A stretch of DNA of 42,643 bases from a virus. The DNA lies in IMG/VR virus record IMGVR_UViG_3300047409_000303, positions 1-42,643 of that record. One strand, 5' to 3'. The translations under genes were made by a program, and so were the position numbers. Under the pieces are notes generated by a model. That model saw only the letters and a list, made by a program, of their open reading frames with translations, made no database searches and had not been told where the DNA came from. Below, in pieces: positions 1 to 5,916 of this stretch (its first letter is position 1; every line of letters starts with the position of its first letter).

Positions 1-228
1 GCCGAGCCACGTGTCGCCGCCGGACTGGTGCGCGCGGACGAGGACGAGGCGCTGAGCGTCTCCGACGTTCTCGGTGACGTACGTGTCGCGCTCGAAGTTC
101 GCGTTGTAGTGGAACACCACGCCGGTCGCGTCGCACTCGACCGATCCGGTGTGAGCCGCCGCGGGGGTAACGGTCGCGGCGAGGGAGGCGAGGACGCCTC
201 CGAGGATCAGGAGCGGCTTGCGGATCAT
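1..228 (-). CDS. Secreted protein with signal peptide, 3' end cut by window
   Basis: The visible 76 residues start MIRKPLLILGG, with two basic residues followed by a hydrophobic stretch and an Ala-rich site (TPAAAH) that looks like a Sec signal peptide cleaved near residue 25. The mature part begins HTGSVECDATG and contains VVFHYNANFERD, which resembles no enzyme I know. The gene is the last visible member of the leftward operon. Its ATG overlaps the TGA of the gene before it (ATGA), so it is probably translationally coupled. It runs off the left edge of the window, so its full length is unknown. Export is a fair inference; function is not recognised. Confidence 0.6.
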   Translation of the reverse strand, partial: MIRKPLLILGGVLASLAATVTPAAAHTGSVECDATGVVFHYNANFERDTYVTENVGDAQRLVLVRAHQSGGDTWLG

Positions 229-455
229 GTTCCCTCCGTGAGTGTGAGTTGCCGTCGCGTCTCGACGACGGCGGTGAGGCGATGCATGTTGCTGGTCGGC
301 ACGATGACGAACTCGTCGCCTGCTTCGGTGTCGTTCTGGTTGAAGTGTGCGCGGAGCGCGGCGCTCGGGTTCGCGGCGGTCTGCACTCCGACTTCGCGGT
401 ACAGGTCGCCTGTCTCGTCGTGGTCGTACGTGAGGATCGTGTAGCTCGTCGGCAC
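225..455 (-). CDS. Small hypothetical protein, 76 aa
   Basis: The protein starts at GTG (MPTSYTILTYDHDETG) two bases after the TAA of the mIHF-like gene and ends in a TGA that overlaps the next ATG. It is a soluble-looking polypeptide with one predicted alpha/beta unit (YTILTYDHDETGDLYREVG, then AALRAHFNQND and EFVIVPTSNMHRL), with no cysteines, membrane segment or signal peptide. I do not recognise the family. Tight packing on both sides and GC-rich third positions support it as a real gene of the leftward operon. Confidence 0.6.
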   Translation of the reverse strand: MPTSYTILTYDHDETGDLYREVGVQTAANPSAALRAHFNQNDTEAGDEFVIVPTSNMHRLTAVVETRRQLTLTEGT

Positions 456-457
456 GC

Positions 458-790
458 TTATCCCTTCGGGTTGTGGAACTGGCTGGTGATGAGGCGGAGT
501 TCGAGTTCGCGGACGCGTCTGACGAGCGCGGCGTACTCGGCGGGGTTCAGTTCGCCGAGGCGAGCGGCGGCGGGCAGGCCGAGGAGGAGGCGTCGCGCGC
601 GGGTCGCGCCGACGCCGGGGATCCAGCGGAGGAGCTTCTCGACGGGCACGGCGTCTAGCTCCTCGTGGTGCCGGAGCGTGAGGAGCAGAGCGAGCGAGCC
701 GCCGTGCTGCACGTGGGTGCGTAGCTCGCTGCGGACGCGGCGCTTCTCTCGGGATAGCTCCCAGCCTTCGCGTGCGGGGATCAGCGTCAT
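458..790 (-). CDS. Integration host factor of the actinobacterial (mIHF) type
   Basis: The 110-residue protein matches the layout of mycobacterial and streptomycete IHF: a basic N-terminal helix (SREKRRVRSELRTHVQHGG), a hydrophobic helix with a Leu run, then VEKLLRWIPGVGATRARRLL, which carries the IPGVG hairpin of the helix-two turns-helix DNA-binding fold at about residues 54-72. A further C-terminal helical stretch (NPAEYAALVRRVRELELRL) follows. Cellular mIHF proteins are about 105 residues, bend DNA and help compact the chromosome; a phage copy could serve replication, recombination or transcription. The start ATG overlaps the TGA of the membrane protein gene upstream. The family call rests on motif and length, not on a search. 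Confidence 0.75.
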   Translation of the reverse strand: MTLIPAREGWELSREKRRVRSELRTHVQHGGSLALLLTLRHHEELDAVPVEKLLRWIPGVGATRARRLLLGLPAAARLGELNPAEYAALVRRVRELELRLITSQFHNPKG

Positions 791-1068
791 GCGAAGATCG
801 CCACCGCGAGGAGGAACCCGACGATGAACCCGACGAGCGCGAGGATCCCGAACGCGATCACGACGCTGCCTCCGGCGGGCGACTCGTCGTCTCGGGCGGC
901 GACGCCTCTCGCGTACCAGACCGCCCATTCCTCTCCGAGCATCTCGCGGCAGGCTCGCCAGCCTTGCTTCCATTCGTCGGTCTGGTCGTCGGGCTCGGTC
1001 GCGTCGCGGAGCCCGTAGGCGTCCTCGACGAGCGGCGAGCCGACGAGACGCAAAGGTCGGTCGTCCAT
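787..1068 (-). CDS. Small protein with C-terminal membrane anchor, 93 aa
   Basis: I chose the ATG at 1068 because a strong AGGAGGA lies 5 bases before it; an in-frame ATG at 1086 overlaps the previous stop but lacks this site. The first 65 residues are charged and Trp-rich (DEWKQGWRACREMLGEEWAVWYARG). The last 25 form one hydrophobic segment (VVIAFGILALVGFIVGFLL), so the protein is predicted to be tail-anchored with its bulk in the cytoplasm. The TGA overlaps the ATG of the mIHF-like gene. Function is unknown. Confidence 0.7.
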   Translation of the reverse strand: MDDRPLRLVGSPLVEDAYGLRDATEPDDQTDEWKQGWRACREMLGEEWAVWYARGVAARDDESPAGGSVVIAFGILALVGFIVGFLLAVAIFA

Positions 1069-1082
1069 GCGGTTCCTCCTGG

Positions 1083-1289
1083 TCATTGGACTACTCGGCG
1101 GTCGGGGTTCTGCATCGGCGCGAGGGCCGGGCACGGGTCGTCGTGCTCGGCGTGCGTCCAGCCCGGGCCGGTGACGGTCACGGCGGCTTCGCCTTCGAGC
1201 AGGAAGCCGCGGCACTTCGCGCAACGCATCTTCTTGTGAGCCTCCGGGCGGATATCGAAGTAGCGGCGGGTGATCGTGTCGGTGTTCAC
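1083..1289 (-). CDS. Small zinc-ribbon-like protein, 68 aa
   Basis: The protein starts at a GTG that overlaps the TGA of the DUF6011 gene (GTGA) and reads MNTDTITRRYFDIRPEAHKK. A metal-binding signature follows: MRCAKCRGFLLEGE (CxxC), then WTHAEHDDPCP with His and Cys ligands. Such short proteins are common in actinophage early regions and are usually annotated as hypothetical. A structural zinc site is the likely use of these residues; a nucleic acid or protein partner is possible but not shown. Confidence 0.65.
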   Translation of the reverse strand: MNTDTITRRYFDIRPEAHKKMRCAKCRGFLLEGEAAVTVTGPGWTHAEHDDPCPALAPMQNPDRRVVQ

Positions 1290-1852
1290 GCGATCACCTC
1301 GCGGACGGTGGAGGCGGCTGCTTCGAGTTCGTCGGCGATCTTGTCGTTCGCGCGCCGTGCGCGGTCGCGCTTCGCCTTCGCGGTGATCGTCGTCGTGCCG
1401 GTCTGCTTGCCGTAGCAGTCCGGGCCGATGCCGCGCTCGATCGACACCGGGTCCGTAAGCTCGCGTCCGCAGCATCCGCAGACGCTCTCTTCGTGGATCT
1501 CGACGGTGCCGTTCGGGGCGGTCGGCGTCTCGCCGGTGTACGCGAAGCCGAGGGCTGCGCGACCGGCGTACGCGAGGAGCGTGTCGTCCTTCGACTCCCG
1601 AGCGATCGAGGTCGCGCCGGTGATGAGGTTCCGGTAGAGGACCTTCTGCCGCGGCCAGGCTCCCTTTACATCGACGCTGAGCATCGGGGTGCCGTCGCGT
1701 CCCGTCCACGTCTTGACCTGGAACGTCTGGTGGTACCGCTTCTCCGCGCCGATGAGATCGACGGTGAGGACGAGGCGCGCGTTCTTGTTCTTCGAGGCGA
1801 GGAGCCCTTCGAGCATCCGGCCCGCGCGGTGTGCGGTGGTCGGGGTCTGCAT
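1286..1852 (-). CDS. DUF6011-type zinc-finger protein, 188 aa
   Basis: The C-terminal half carries CGCCGRELTDPVSIERGIGP followed by DC, the signature of the DUF6011 zinc-binding domain, often found in actinobacterial and phage proteins with a substrate- or DNA-handling N-terminal part. The N-terminal 100 residues (VLTVDLIGAEKRYHQTFQVK) look like a beta-rich domain I do not recognise. A Lys/Arg/Ala-rich tail follows. It is the first gene of the operon from the promoter at 1886-1914. I chose the ATG at 1852 because GGGAG lies five bases before it; an in-frame ATG at 1879 sits exactly at the expected transcription start and would add nine residues by leaderless translation. Confidence 0.75.
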   Translation of the reverse strand: MQTPTTAHRAGRMLEGLLASKNKNARLVLTVDLIGAEKRYHQTFQVKTWTGRDGTPMLSVDVKGAWPRQKVLYRNLITGATSIARESKDDTLLAYAGRAALGFAYTGETPTAPNGTVEIHEESVCGCCGRELTDPVSIERGIGPDCYGKQTGTTTITAKAKRDRARRANDKIADELEAAASTVREVIA

Positions 1853-1876
1853 GTTGTCTCCCTGGTAGGACGTTTG

Positions 1877-1914
1877 CATACCCCCATAATAGGGGCACGC
1901 GGTGCGCCTGTCAA
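1877..1914 (-). promoter_or_regulatory. Promoter with internal operator, copy 1
   Basis: On the minus strand TTGACA (1914-1909) is followed by a 17-bp spacer and TATTAT (1891-1886). The spacer begins GGCGCA and ends GTGCCCC, an imperfect dyad, and TATTAT is flanked by CCCC and GGGG, a second dyad over the -10. The same layout occurs at four other sites in the window. An ATG at 1879 begins on the seventh base after the -10. The -35 overlaps the TGA of the gene upstream. Confidence 0.85.
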
Positions 1915-2651
1915 GTAGCGAGGGAGGCGATTGTCTGCATCAGTGCTTCTCCCATCGGGCCGGGCAGCGGGCGAGGCTTCACGCTACGCGCGCGGATCTC
2001 CTCGACGAGCGCCGCCCGCGCGTCGCGAGCTTCGTCGTGGCTCGGCTCGCGAGGGATCGCGCATTGCTCCATGAGGCAGCGGTGCATCGCGCTGATCTCC
2101 TCGTCGTGCAGGCAGAGCCCGATCAGCGACCACTCGCCTCGCATGCGCGTCGCCTCGTCGCCGGTCGTCACCGGCCGAGCGCGGCCGAGCTCAGCGCGCT
2201 TGTCGTCCTCCAGGGTCTGCACTGTCTGGTCGCGGGCGAACGCTGCGATGCGTACCTGGCGTCCGTCGATCGTGGGACTGCGCGCGCTCATCGATCCGGC
2301 GGCGTAGTCGAGCGCCCACTCGATCGCGCGGTTCTCGTCTACGTCGCAGACGTCGAGGAGCCACTCGCGGTACTCGTCGAAGAAGCCGCGGAACGCGTCC
2401 GCCGGGGACAGGCGCATCGGCCCGCCTTCGCTCGCGCCGCGGTGCTCGCCTTTGCGGATCGCGGCGATGAACACGCCGACCTTCGACGTGAGGTTCTGGT
2501 TGCTCGCGATACTCGACGCGAGGGCGAACACGCCGTCGTGATCCTCGTCGAGCGCGTCGATGATTTCGTATCGCGCTTCGCCGCTGATCGTCCCGACGAG
2601 GCGCTGGATCTTCGCCAAGTCGTCGTTGTACTCTCGCGCGTCCGTTGCCAT
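1911..2651 (-). CDS. Hypothetical protein, 246 aa
   Basis: An acidic, mostly helical protein (MATDAREYNDDLAKIQRLVG) with no recognised domain. The middle contains FRGFFDEYREWLLDVCDVDE, the C-terminal third SLIGLCLHDEEISAMHRCLM and a basic, Pro-rich tail (SVKPRPLPGPMGEAL). It has no signal peptide or membrane segment. I prefer the ATG at 2651 with GGGAG five bases upstream; an ATG at 2693, inside the palindrome GCTTGCATGCAAGC and 8 bases after a GGAG, would add 14 residues. The gene ends ACT-TGA, and that TGA lies inside the -35 of the promoter for the next operon. Function unknown. Confidence 0.7.
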   Translation of the reverse strand: MATDAREYNDDLAKIQRLVGTISGEARYEIIDALDEDHDGVFALASSIASNQNLTSKVGVFIAAIRKGEHRGASEGGPMRLSPADAFRGFFDEYREWLLDVCDVDENRAIEWALDYAAGSMSARSPTIDGRQVRIAAFARDQTVQTLEDDKRAELGRARPVTTGDEATRMRGEWSLIGLCLHDEEISAMHRCLMEQCAIPREPSHDEARDARAALVEEIRARSVKPRPLPGPMGEALMQTIASLAT

Positions 2652-2696
2652 CTCCACTCCCGTCCTCGAAGGATTCTCTCTCGTTGCTTGCATGCA

Positions 2697-2835
2697 AGCG
2701 TCTCCGTCTAGTGCTTGATCGCGGACATGGAGAGGGACCCCTCCCCCTACCCCCTCCCCCGCATATGCCCGGCGTGCTTCGGCTCTCCAGTGGCCCGCAT
2801 TACCGGCTACCCCTGGCGCTCTGCCGCGGTGGATG
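2697..2835 (-). other. Leader region with G-quadruplex motif (2738-2760)
   Basis: Between the 78-aa gene and the 246-aa gene is 139 bp without a convincing gene. On the minus strand, the sense strand for both neighbours, four G-runs (5, 5, 5 and 4 Gs) are separated by loops of one, two and one bases at 2760-2738. This meets the usual pattern for a very stable quadruplex in DNA or in the mRNA leader of the gene downstream. No terminator or strong promoter is visible. Confidence 0.6.
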
Positions 2836-3072
2836 TCAGCGACAAGCCTCGTGCAGGAAGCGCCACCCCCCCTCGTCTCGGAGCATCCATCCGCGTTCGC
2901 CTTTCACGAGTTCGTCTCCGCACGCCTCGCAGCGGTTCGGGAAGCGGACGTACCGGAGTAGCCACTGGTCGCTCCGCTCGGACCGGCGGACGTACACCGG
3001 AGACTCGGCTCGCGGAGCTACGCGCTCGCGGCGGTTCGCGGCTTCCCAATCGAGCCCGCCTCTACGGGGCAT
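2836..3072 (-). CDS. Small Cys/His protein, 78 aa
   Basis: The C-terminal half reads NRCEACGDELVKGERGW and ends in WRFLHEACR, giving a CxxC pair and a later His-x3-Cys pair that could bind one zinc ion. The N-terminal half is Arg-rich (MPRRGGLDWEAANRRERV) and has SPVYVRRSERSDQWLLRYV, a beta hairpin-like stretch. The ATG at 3072 has AGGA about 9 bases upstream, but a better site serves an 11-codon ORF that overlaps it. Similar small zinc proteins recur in this genome. I do not recognise the family. Confidence 0.65.
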   Translation of the reverse strand: MPRRGGLDWEAANRRERVAPRAESPVYVRRSERSDQWLLRYVRFPNRCEACGDELVKGERGWMLRDEGGWRFLHEACR

Positions 3073-3097
3073 CGGATTGTCCTGGTACCGTTCTCAT
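3062..3097 (-). CDS. Possible 11-aa upstream ORF
   Basis: The best ribosome site in the leader, AGGAGA, precedes ATG at 3097, which opens a short frame (MRTVPGQSDAP, then TAG). The stop lies 9-11 bases inside the 78-aa gene in another frame. Such an overlap can couple or limit translation of the downstream gene. A hairpin, GGAGCC-5-GGCTCC at 3110-3126, sits just upstream of the ribosome site. Whether the peptide is made is unknown. Confidence 0.35.
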   Translation of the reverse strand: MRTVPGQSDAP

Positions 3098-3313
3098 CTA
3101 GCTTCTCCTGGAGCCGTCGGGGCTCCGGTCGAGTTGAAGTCGTAGCGCGCTGGCTAGTCCTGGGCCGGTGCGCTGCGCATGCCCTTCTCGGGGCGTGCGG
3201 TGCGGGCGACTCTAGCGGACCCGCACCGCCGCGTCGAGCCGCGCCGTAGGAAGCCCGCTCCGGGGATGGCCGGCGGGGCGAGGCGGATTCCCTACGGGTC
3301 GGAGCGTCAGGGT
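3098..3313. other. Non-coding gap with small hairpin
   Basis: About 215 bp between the 170-aa gene and the 78-aa gene hold no ORF I can support on either strand. The only structure is the inverted repeat at 3110-3126. On the minus strand a weak -10-like TAGAGT (around 3212) without a good -35 could start transcription of the 78-aa gene, but this is guesswork. Confidence 0.4.
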
Positions 3314-3826
3314 CTAGGTCAGGCTCCTAGGGTCTACTGCGACCCTCACGCGGCGATCCGGCGGGGGGTTCTCGCGCCGCGCGGGCTCGATCGCGTCGCG
3401 TACCGCCGGGATCTTCCGCAGCGCCTTCACGCCCGCAGCGATGACCTTCAGGGAGACGACTTGCTCGACGGCTCGGAGCTTCGCGTCGCGGCTGATCGTC
3501 CCCTCCTCCACGAGCGTGTCGAGGATCCGGTCAAGTTCCTCCGCGTCCCACGACTCCGTTCCGGCGGTCGGGCTCGGAGCCGTCACCTTCACGCCCGGCG
3601 CGCTGAGCGTCCACTCGCCGCCTTGATCCATGCGGCCGAGTAGCTCGCTGCCGATCGCGGCGTGCGCGAGGCGGAACGCGTCCGCCTGCCGGTCCGCTTC
3701 GAGCTTCACGAGCCCCAGGATCCGCGTCAGCACCGGAGTCGGAGCGTCGGCGATCGAGGGGTACACCTCGCCGGTCGTGGTGTCGAGCACGCCGCCTTGC
3801 GGGATCAGTCCGAACTCTGTGCTCAC
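3314..3826 (-). CDS. Hypothetical protein, 170 aa
   Basis: The protein starts at GTG, overlapping the TGA of the gene upstream (GTGA). It opens MSTEFGLIPQGGVLDTTTGE and then has a long helical segment (TRILGLVKLEADRQADAFRL) and a second helical part (EELDRILDTLVEEGTISRDA). The last 25 residues are Arg/Pro-rich. There are no cysteines and no membrane segment. Placement downstream of the ERF gene suggests a role in DNA metabolism, but nothing in the sequence names it. Confidence 0.7.
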   Translation of the reverse strand: MSTEFGLIPQGGVLDTTTGEVYPSIADAPTPVLTRILGLVKLEADRQADAFRLAHAAIGSELLGRMDQGGEWTLSAPGVKVTAPSPTAGTESWDAEELDRILDTLVEEGTISRDAKLRAVEQVVSLKVIAAGVKALRKIPAVRDAIEPARRENPPPDRRVRVAVDPRSLT

Positions 3827-4221
3827 GCGTCCCTCGTCTCGTCGGCGTGGCTGCGGCGAAGCTCGAAGATCCCCGCGAGGTCCCGCTCGCGGTCCATGAT
3901 CATCCGGGCGTAGTGCGGGGCGTAGTTGTTGTTCAGCTTGAAGTCCTCCCCGCGCGTCGTGAGCGACACGTTCCAGCGGAGCACCTCGAACAACTGGTTG
4001 ATGCCCATCTTCGTCCGGCCCGCCTGCCTGCCGCGCCGAGCGAGGCGCACTAGCTCGTCGTAGACGCGCGGGTTCTCGCGGTGGAACTCGGCGAACCGCG
4101 CGCTGATCGGCGGCTCGATCGTCATCGGCTCGCGTGCGGGCTCGATGCGGTGGACATGCTCGTCGCGCGTGTCGCCGGTGAAGCGGCTGCGCTCGGGATC
4201 TCCGAAACTCATCTGGCTCAT
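3823..4221 (-). CDS. Conserved phage protein next to recombination genes, 132 aa
   Basis: I chose the ATG at 4221 because GGGAG lies five bases upstream; an ATG at 4233 overlaps the ERF stop. The core (FHRENPRVYDELVRLARRG, then MGINQLFEVLRWNVSLTT and KLNNNYAPHYARMIMDRE) resembles a small helical protein often seen in phage and prophage replication regions and usually left unnamed. Its N-terminus carries DPERSRFTGDTRDEHVHR, which recurs almost unchanged at the N-terminus of the capsid protease (39351-39404). The two proteins are otherwise unrelated. Confidence 0.75.
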   Translation of the reverse strand: MSQMSFGDPERSRFTGDTRDEHVHRIEPAREPMTIEPPISARFAEFHRENPRVYDELVRLARRGRQAGRTKMGINQLFEVLRWNVSLTTRGEDFKLNNNYAPHYARMIMDRERDLAGIFELRRSHADETRDA

Positions 4222-4232
4222 GTCGTCTCCCA

Positions 4233-5099
4233 TCAGAAGGGGATGCCGTCGTCGGCGTCCTCGGGCTTGACCGGCTCGGGGTCGGTCGGATCCGGCGGAG
4301 GCGCGGTCGGGTCGGTGAACGGCACGTCGTCCTCGCCGGGCGTCGCGGTGCTGAGCCCTTGCTCTGTCTCCCACGCCACGAGCCGCTCGACGACCGTCGC
4401 TCCTGCGCCGTCGCGCTCGGGGAGCTTGTTCAGCCGGTCGATGACGTCGCTCGCGACTGCTCGGCTGATCGACGCGAACGCCGGAGCGGGGTCCCCGGCC
4501 ATACGCGCGAGCCGCCAGGCCATGTGCTCCGGGTCGCTCGTCGCGAGGTGGTGCTTCTTCACGAGCGCCGCGAGGAAGTTCAGTTGCTTCTCGCTCGCGA
4601 CGCCTCCGGCGCTCGCGGTGCCGCTCCGCGCTCGGCTCGTCGCGACCGCTCCCTGCGCCTCGCCGTCGGTGTCGTCGCTCTCGACCGCGATCAGGAGCGC
4701 CTTCTGGACGGCGTACTTCGCCGCTCCGGTCTGCGCTTTGTAGTACGCCTTGTCGGCGGGATCCATGCCCTGCCCGAACGCGGAGCACTCGACTGCCTGC
4801 CCCTGCGCGTCGCGGATCGTCAGGACAGCGGTCACGGTCGCGAGGATCTGCGGGCGCTCGTTGCCGTCCCGGTCGAACGTCATAACCGTCTCGTGCTGTC
4901 CGCTCGGGAAGCTCAGCGTCCCGGACAACCCGACCGCGGCGAGCGCCGCGCGAGCAGCCGTGAACAGAGCCGCTTCGGTCATGTAGCCGTAATTGAAGTG
5001 CTGGTTGAAGCCGTCCTTCCCGACTGTCAGGTCGTCGGCTCCGGCGAGCGCGGAGAGCCCGGCGAGCAAGTCGAGCGGGGCTGGCGTGCTATTACTCAT
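4233..5099 (-). CDS. erf: ERF-family single-strand annealing protein
   Basis: The N-terminal 150 residues match the ERF recombinase family: GFNQHFNYGYMTEAALFTAA near residue 30, a beta-rich segment (TFDRDGNERPQILATVTAVL), and GMDPADKAYYKAQTGAAKYA with the conserved Gly/Ser/Thr-aromatic helix. ERF proteins bind single-stranded DNA and promote strand annealing in phage recombination. The C-terminus is Pro/Asp-rich and ends DADDGIPF, with a second copy (GEDDVPF) about 30 residues before; both imitate the acidic tip of bacterial SSB. The leader CTACCAGGAGG precedes the ATG. The gene sits in the operon from the promoter at 5460-5488. Confidence 0.88.
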   Translation of the reverse strand: MSNSTPAPLDLLAGLSALAGADDLTVGKDGFNQHFNYGYMTEAALFTAARAALAAVGLSGTLSFPSGQHETVMTFDRDGNERPQILATVTAVLTIRDAQGQAVECSAFGQGMDPADKAYYKAQTGAAKYAVQKALLIAVESDDTDGEAQGAVATSRARSGTASAGGVASEKQLNFLAALVKKHHLATSDPEHMAWRLARMAGDPAPAFASISRAVASDVIDRLNKLPERDGAGATVVERLVAWETEQGLSTATPGEDDVPFTDPTAPPPDPTDPEPVKPEDADDGIPF

Positions 5100-5120
5100 G
5101 CGTCCTCCTGGTAGGGGATG

Positions 5121-5152
5121 ACGACCGGCCCGCTTCGGCGGGTCGGCGTCGT
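5121..5152 (-). terminator. Strong UUCG-type hairpin between RHH and ERF genes
   Basis: ACGACCGGCCCGC at 5121-5133 and GCGGGTCGGCGTCGT at 5138-5152 pair around a TTCG loop (CGAA when read on the minus strand). No T-run follows, so it may act as an attenuator or an mRNA processing or stability element rather than a full terminator. It lies in the 54 bp between the RHH stop and the ERF start. Confidence 0.5.
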
Positions 5153-5317
5153 TCAGGGCTGGATCTTGTGCTTGCGGAAGTAATCCGCGAGAGCCTCGCG
5201 GATGATCGCGCTGATCGTGCTACCGGTGTCGGCAGCGTGCCGGTCGAGCGCCAGCGCCCATTCGGGCTTCACGTACAACGCTCCGAGCCGGTGACTATGG
5301 ATCTTCGGTCGAGCCAT
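5153..5317 (-). CDS. Ribbon-helix-helix DNA-binding protein, 54 aa
   Basis: The 54-residue frame begins ATG with AGGAGG upstream and reads MARPKIHSHRLGALYVKPEW. A short strand (LGALYVKP) is followed by two helices (WALALDRHAADTG, then STISAIIREALADYFRKH), the CopG/Arc/MetJ ribbon-helix-helix pattern with the usual small-residue turn. Such dimers insert their paired strands into the major groove and usually repress their own operon. It lies in the operon from the operator-bearing promoter at 5460-5488, so it is a candidate repressor for the repeated dyad. It is too short for many gene finders. Confidence 0.75.
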   Translation of the reverse strand: MARPKIHSHRLGALYVKPEWALALDRHAADTGSTISAIIREALADYFRKHKIQP

Positions 5318-5336
5318 TCATTCCTCCTGTCCGGGG

Positions 5337-5453
5337 TTACCTCTTGAGCATGGCGTTGTACTCGTCGCGGACTTCCTGCATGCGAGCGGAGACGCGGGCG
5401 TCCTGCTCGGGGGAGTAGCGGAGGGCTTGGAGGATCCGGGCGAGCGTTTGCAT
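5337..5453 (-). CDS. Leaderless 38-aa peptide
   Basis: ATG at 5453 is the seventh base after the TATTAT of the promoter, so the mRNA should begin at or next to the start codon. The frame reads MQTLARILQALRYSPEQDAR and continues 18 residues to MLKR and TAA. It is a basic, probably helical peptide. The ribbon-helix-helix gene follows after 19 bp with its own AGGAGG. The codons after ATG (CAA-ACG) match those at the leaderless ATG of copy 1. It could be a leader peptide rather than a functional protein. Confidence 0.5.
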   Translation of the reverse strand: MQTLARILQALRYSPEQDARVSARMQEVRDEYNAMLKR

Positions 5454-5488
5454 ACCCCCATAATAGGGGCACGGGATGCGCCTGTCAA
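5451..5488 (-). promoter_or_regulatory. Promoter with internal operator, copy 2
   Basis: TTGACA (5488-5483), 17 bp, TATTAT (5465-5460) on the minus strand. The spacer begins GGCGCA and ends GTGCCCC, and CCCC/GGGG flank the -10 as in copy 1. Downstream is GGGGGTATGCAAACG, identical to the copy 1 sequence. The TGA of the HNH gene lies inside the -35. Confidence 0.85.
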
Positions 5489-5856
5489 GTTACTGGCGGG
5501 AAGTCGCCCGCGGTCGGCGTGATGCGCTGAGCGGACAAGCGATGCAGCGCGCGGAGGATGCCGACGTGCGCGACCGCCGCCGCCTGCTCCGGGAGCGTCA
5601 GGACTTCGAGGATCGACACGCGGCGCATGTCGTAGTCGTGATGACACTGAGCGCAGAGCGGGATCACGTCGTCGGGATCCACGAAGATCGCGAACGACCC
5701 GTCCTCCAGTTCGTACGCCTCGTCGTACTTCCTCGCGAGCGTGTGAGCCGCCTGCAATCCGTACACCTCCGGGCAGAGCCGACAGCGCCCCTCCCGGCGG
5801 ACCTTCTCCAGGGCTCCGATCCACACGCGCTCGACGACAGGACGCTTCCTACGCAT
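5485..5856 (-). CDS. HNH endonuclease-like protein, 123 aa
   Basis: The protein has the zinc pairs of the HNH/McrA fold, CRLC at residues 25-28 and CAQCH at 68-72, with AAHTLARKYDEA (His38) between them and DVIPLCAQCHHDYD as the C-terminal helix. HNH enzymes nick or cut DNA; phage copies serve packaging, homing or host DNA attack. The second HN residues are less canonical (HHDYD), so activity needs support. The ATG at 5856 is the seventh base after a TACCAT -10-like box, a second leaderless candidate. The gene is divergent from the HTH regulator and ends in the -35 of the next promoter. Confidence 0.75.
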   Translation of the reverse strand: MRRKRPVVERVWIGALEKVRREGRCRLCPEVYGLQAAHTLARKYDEAYELEDGSFAIFVDPDDVIPLCAQCHHDYDMRRVSILEVLTLPEQAAAVAHVGILRALHRLSAQRITPTAGDFPPVT

Positions 5857-5862
5857 CCCCGC

Positions 5863-5868
5863 ATGGTA
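5863..5868 (-). promoter_or_regulatory. Probable -10 box for leaderless HNH gene
   Basis: TACCAT on the minus strand ends six bases before the HNH ATG, which is the distance expected for a transcript starting at the start codon. No good -35 is seen and no ribosome site precedes the ATG, so the call rests on spacing alone. Confidence 0.35.
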
Positions 5869-5881
5869 GCGCGCCGATCCC

Positions 5882-5909
5882 TTGACGCGGGCACCGAGTG
5901 CGCTACGCT
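5882..5909 (+). promoter_or_regulatory. Promoter of the HTH regulator, leaderless
   Basis: TTGACG (5882-5887), a 16-bp spacer and TACGCT (5904-5909) precede the ATG at 5917 by seven bases, so the transcript should start at or next to the ATG. The palindrome GCTTGCAAGC (5907-5916) covers the -10 edge and the start point and could be an autoregulatory site. No ribosome site is present. Confidence 0.6.
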
Positions 5910-5916
5910 TGCAAGC

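Noticed and set aside
1083-1898. Long minus-strand frame of 271 residues
   Set aside because: Only its last 68 codons look like a real gene; the rest is a shadow of the DUF6011 gene.
2687-2700. Palindrome GCTTGCATGCAAGC as a firm operator
   Set aside because: One related copy (5907-5916) is too little; mentioned only as a possible site.
2715-3101. Plus-strand frame starting MIADMERDPS with a CPAC motif
   Set aside because: It is antisense to the 78-aa gene, has no ribosome site, and its second half is Arg/Ser-rich shadow sequence.
5476-5916. Upstream extension of the HTH protein frame to 5476
   Set aside because: The extension is antisense to the HNH gene; the promoter at 5882-5909 and ATG at 5917 give a better start.
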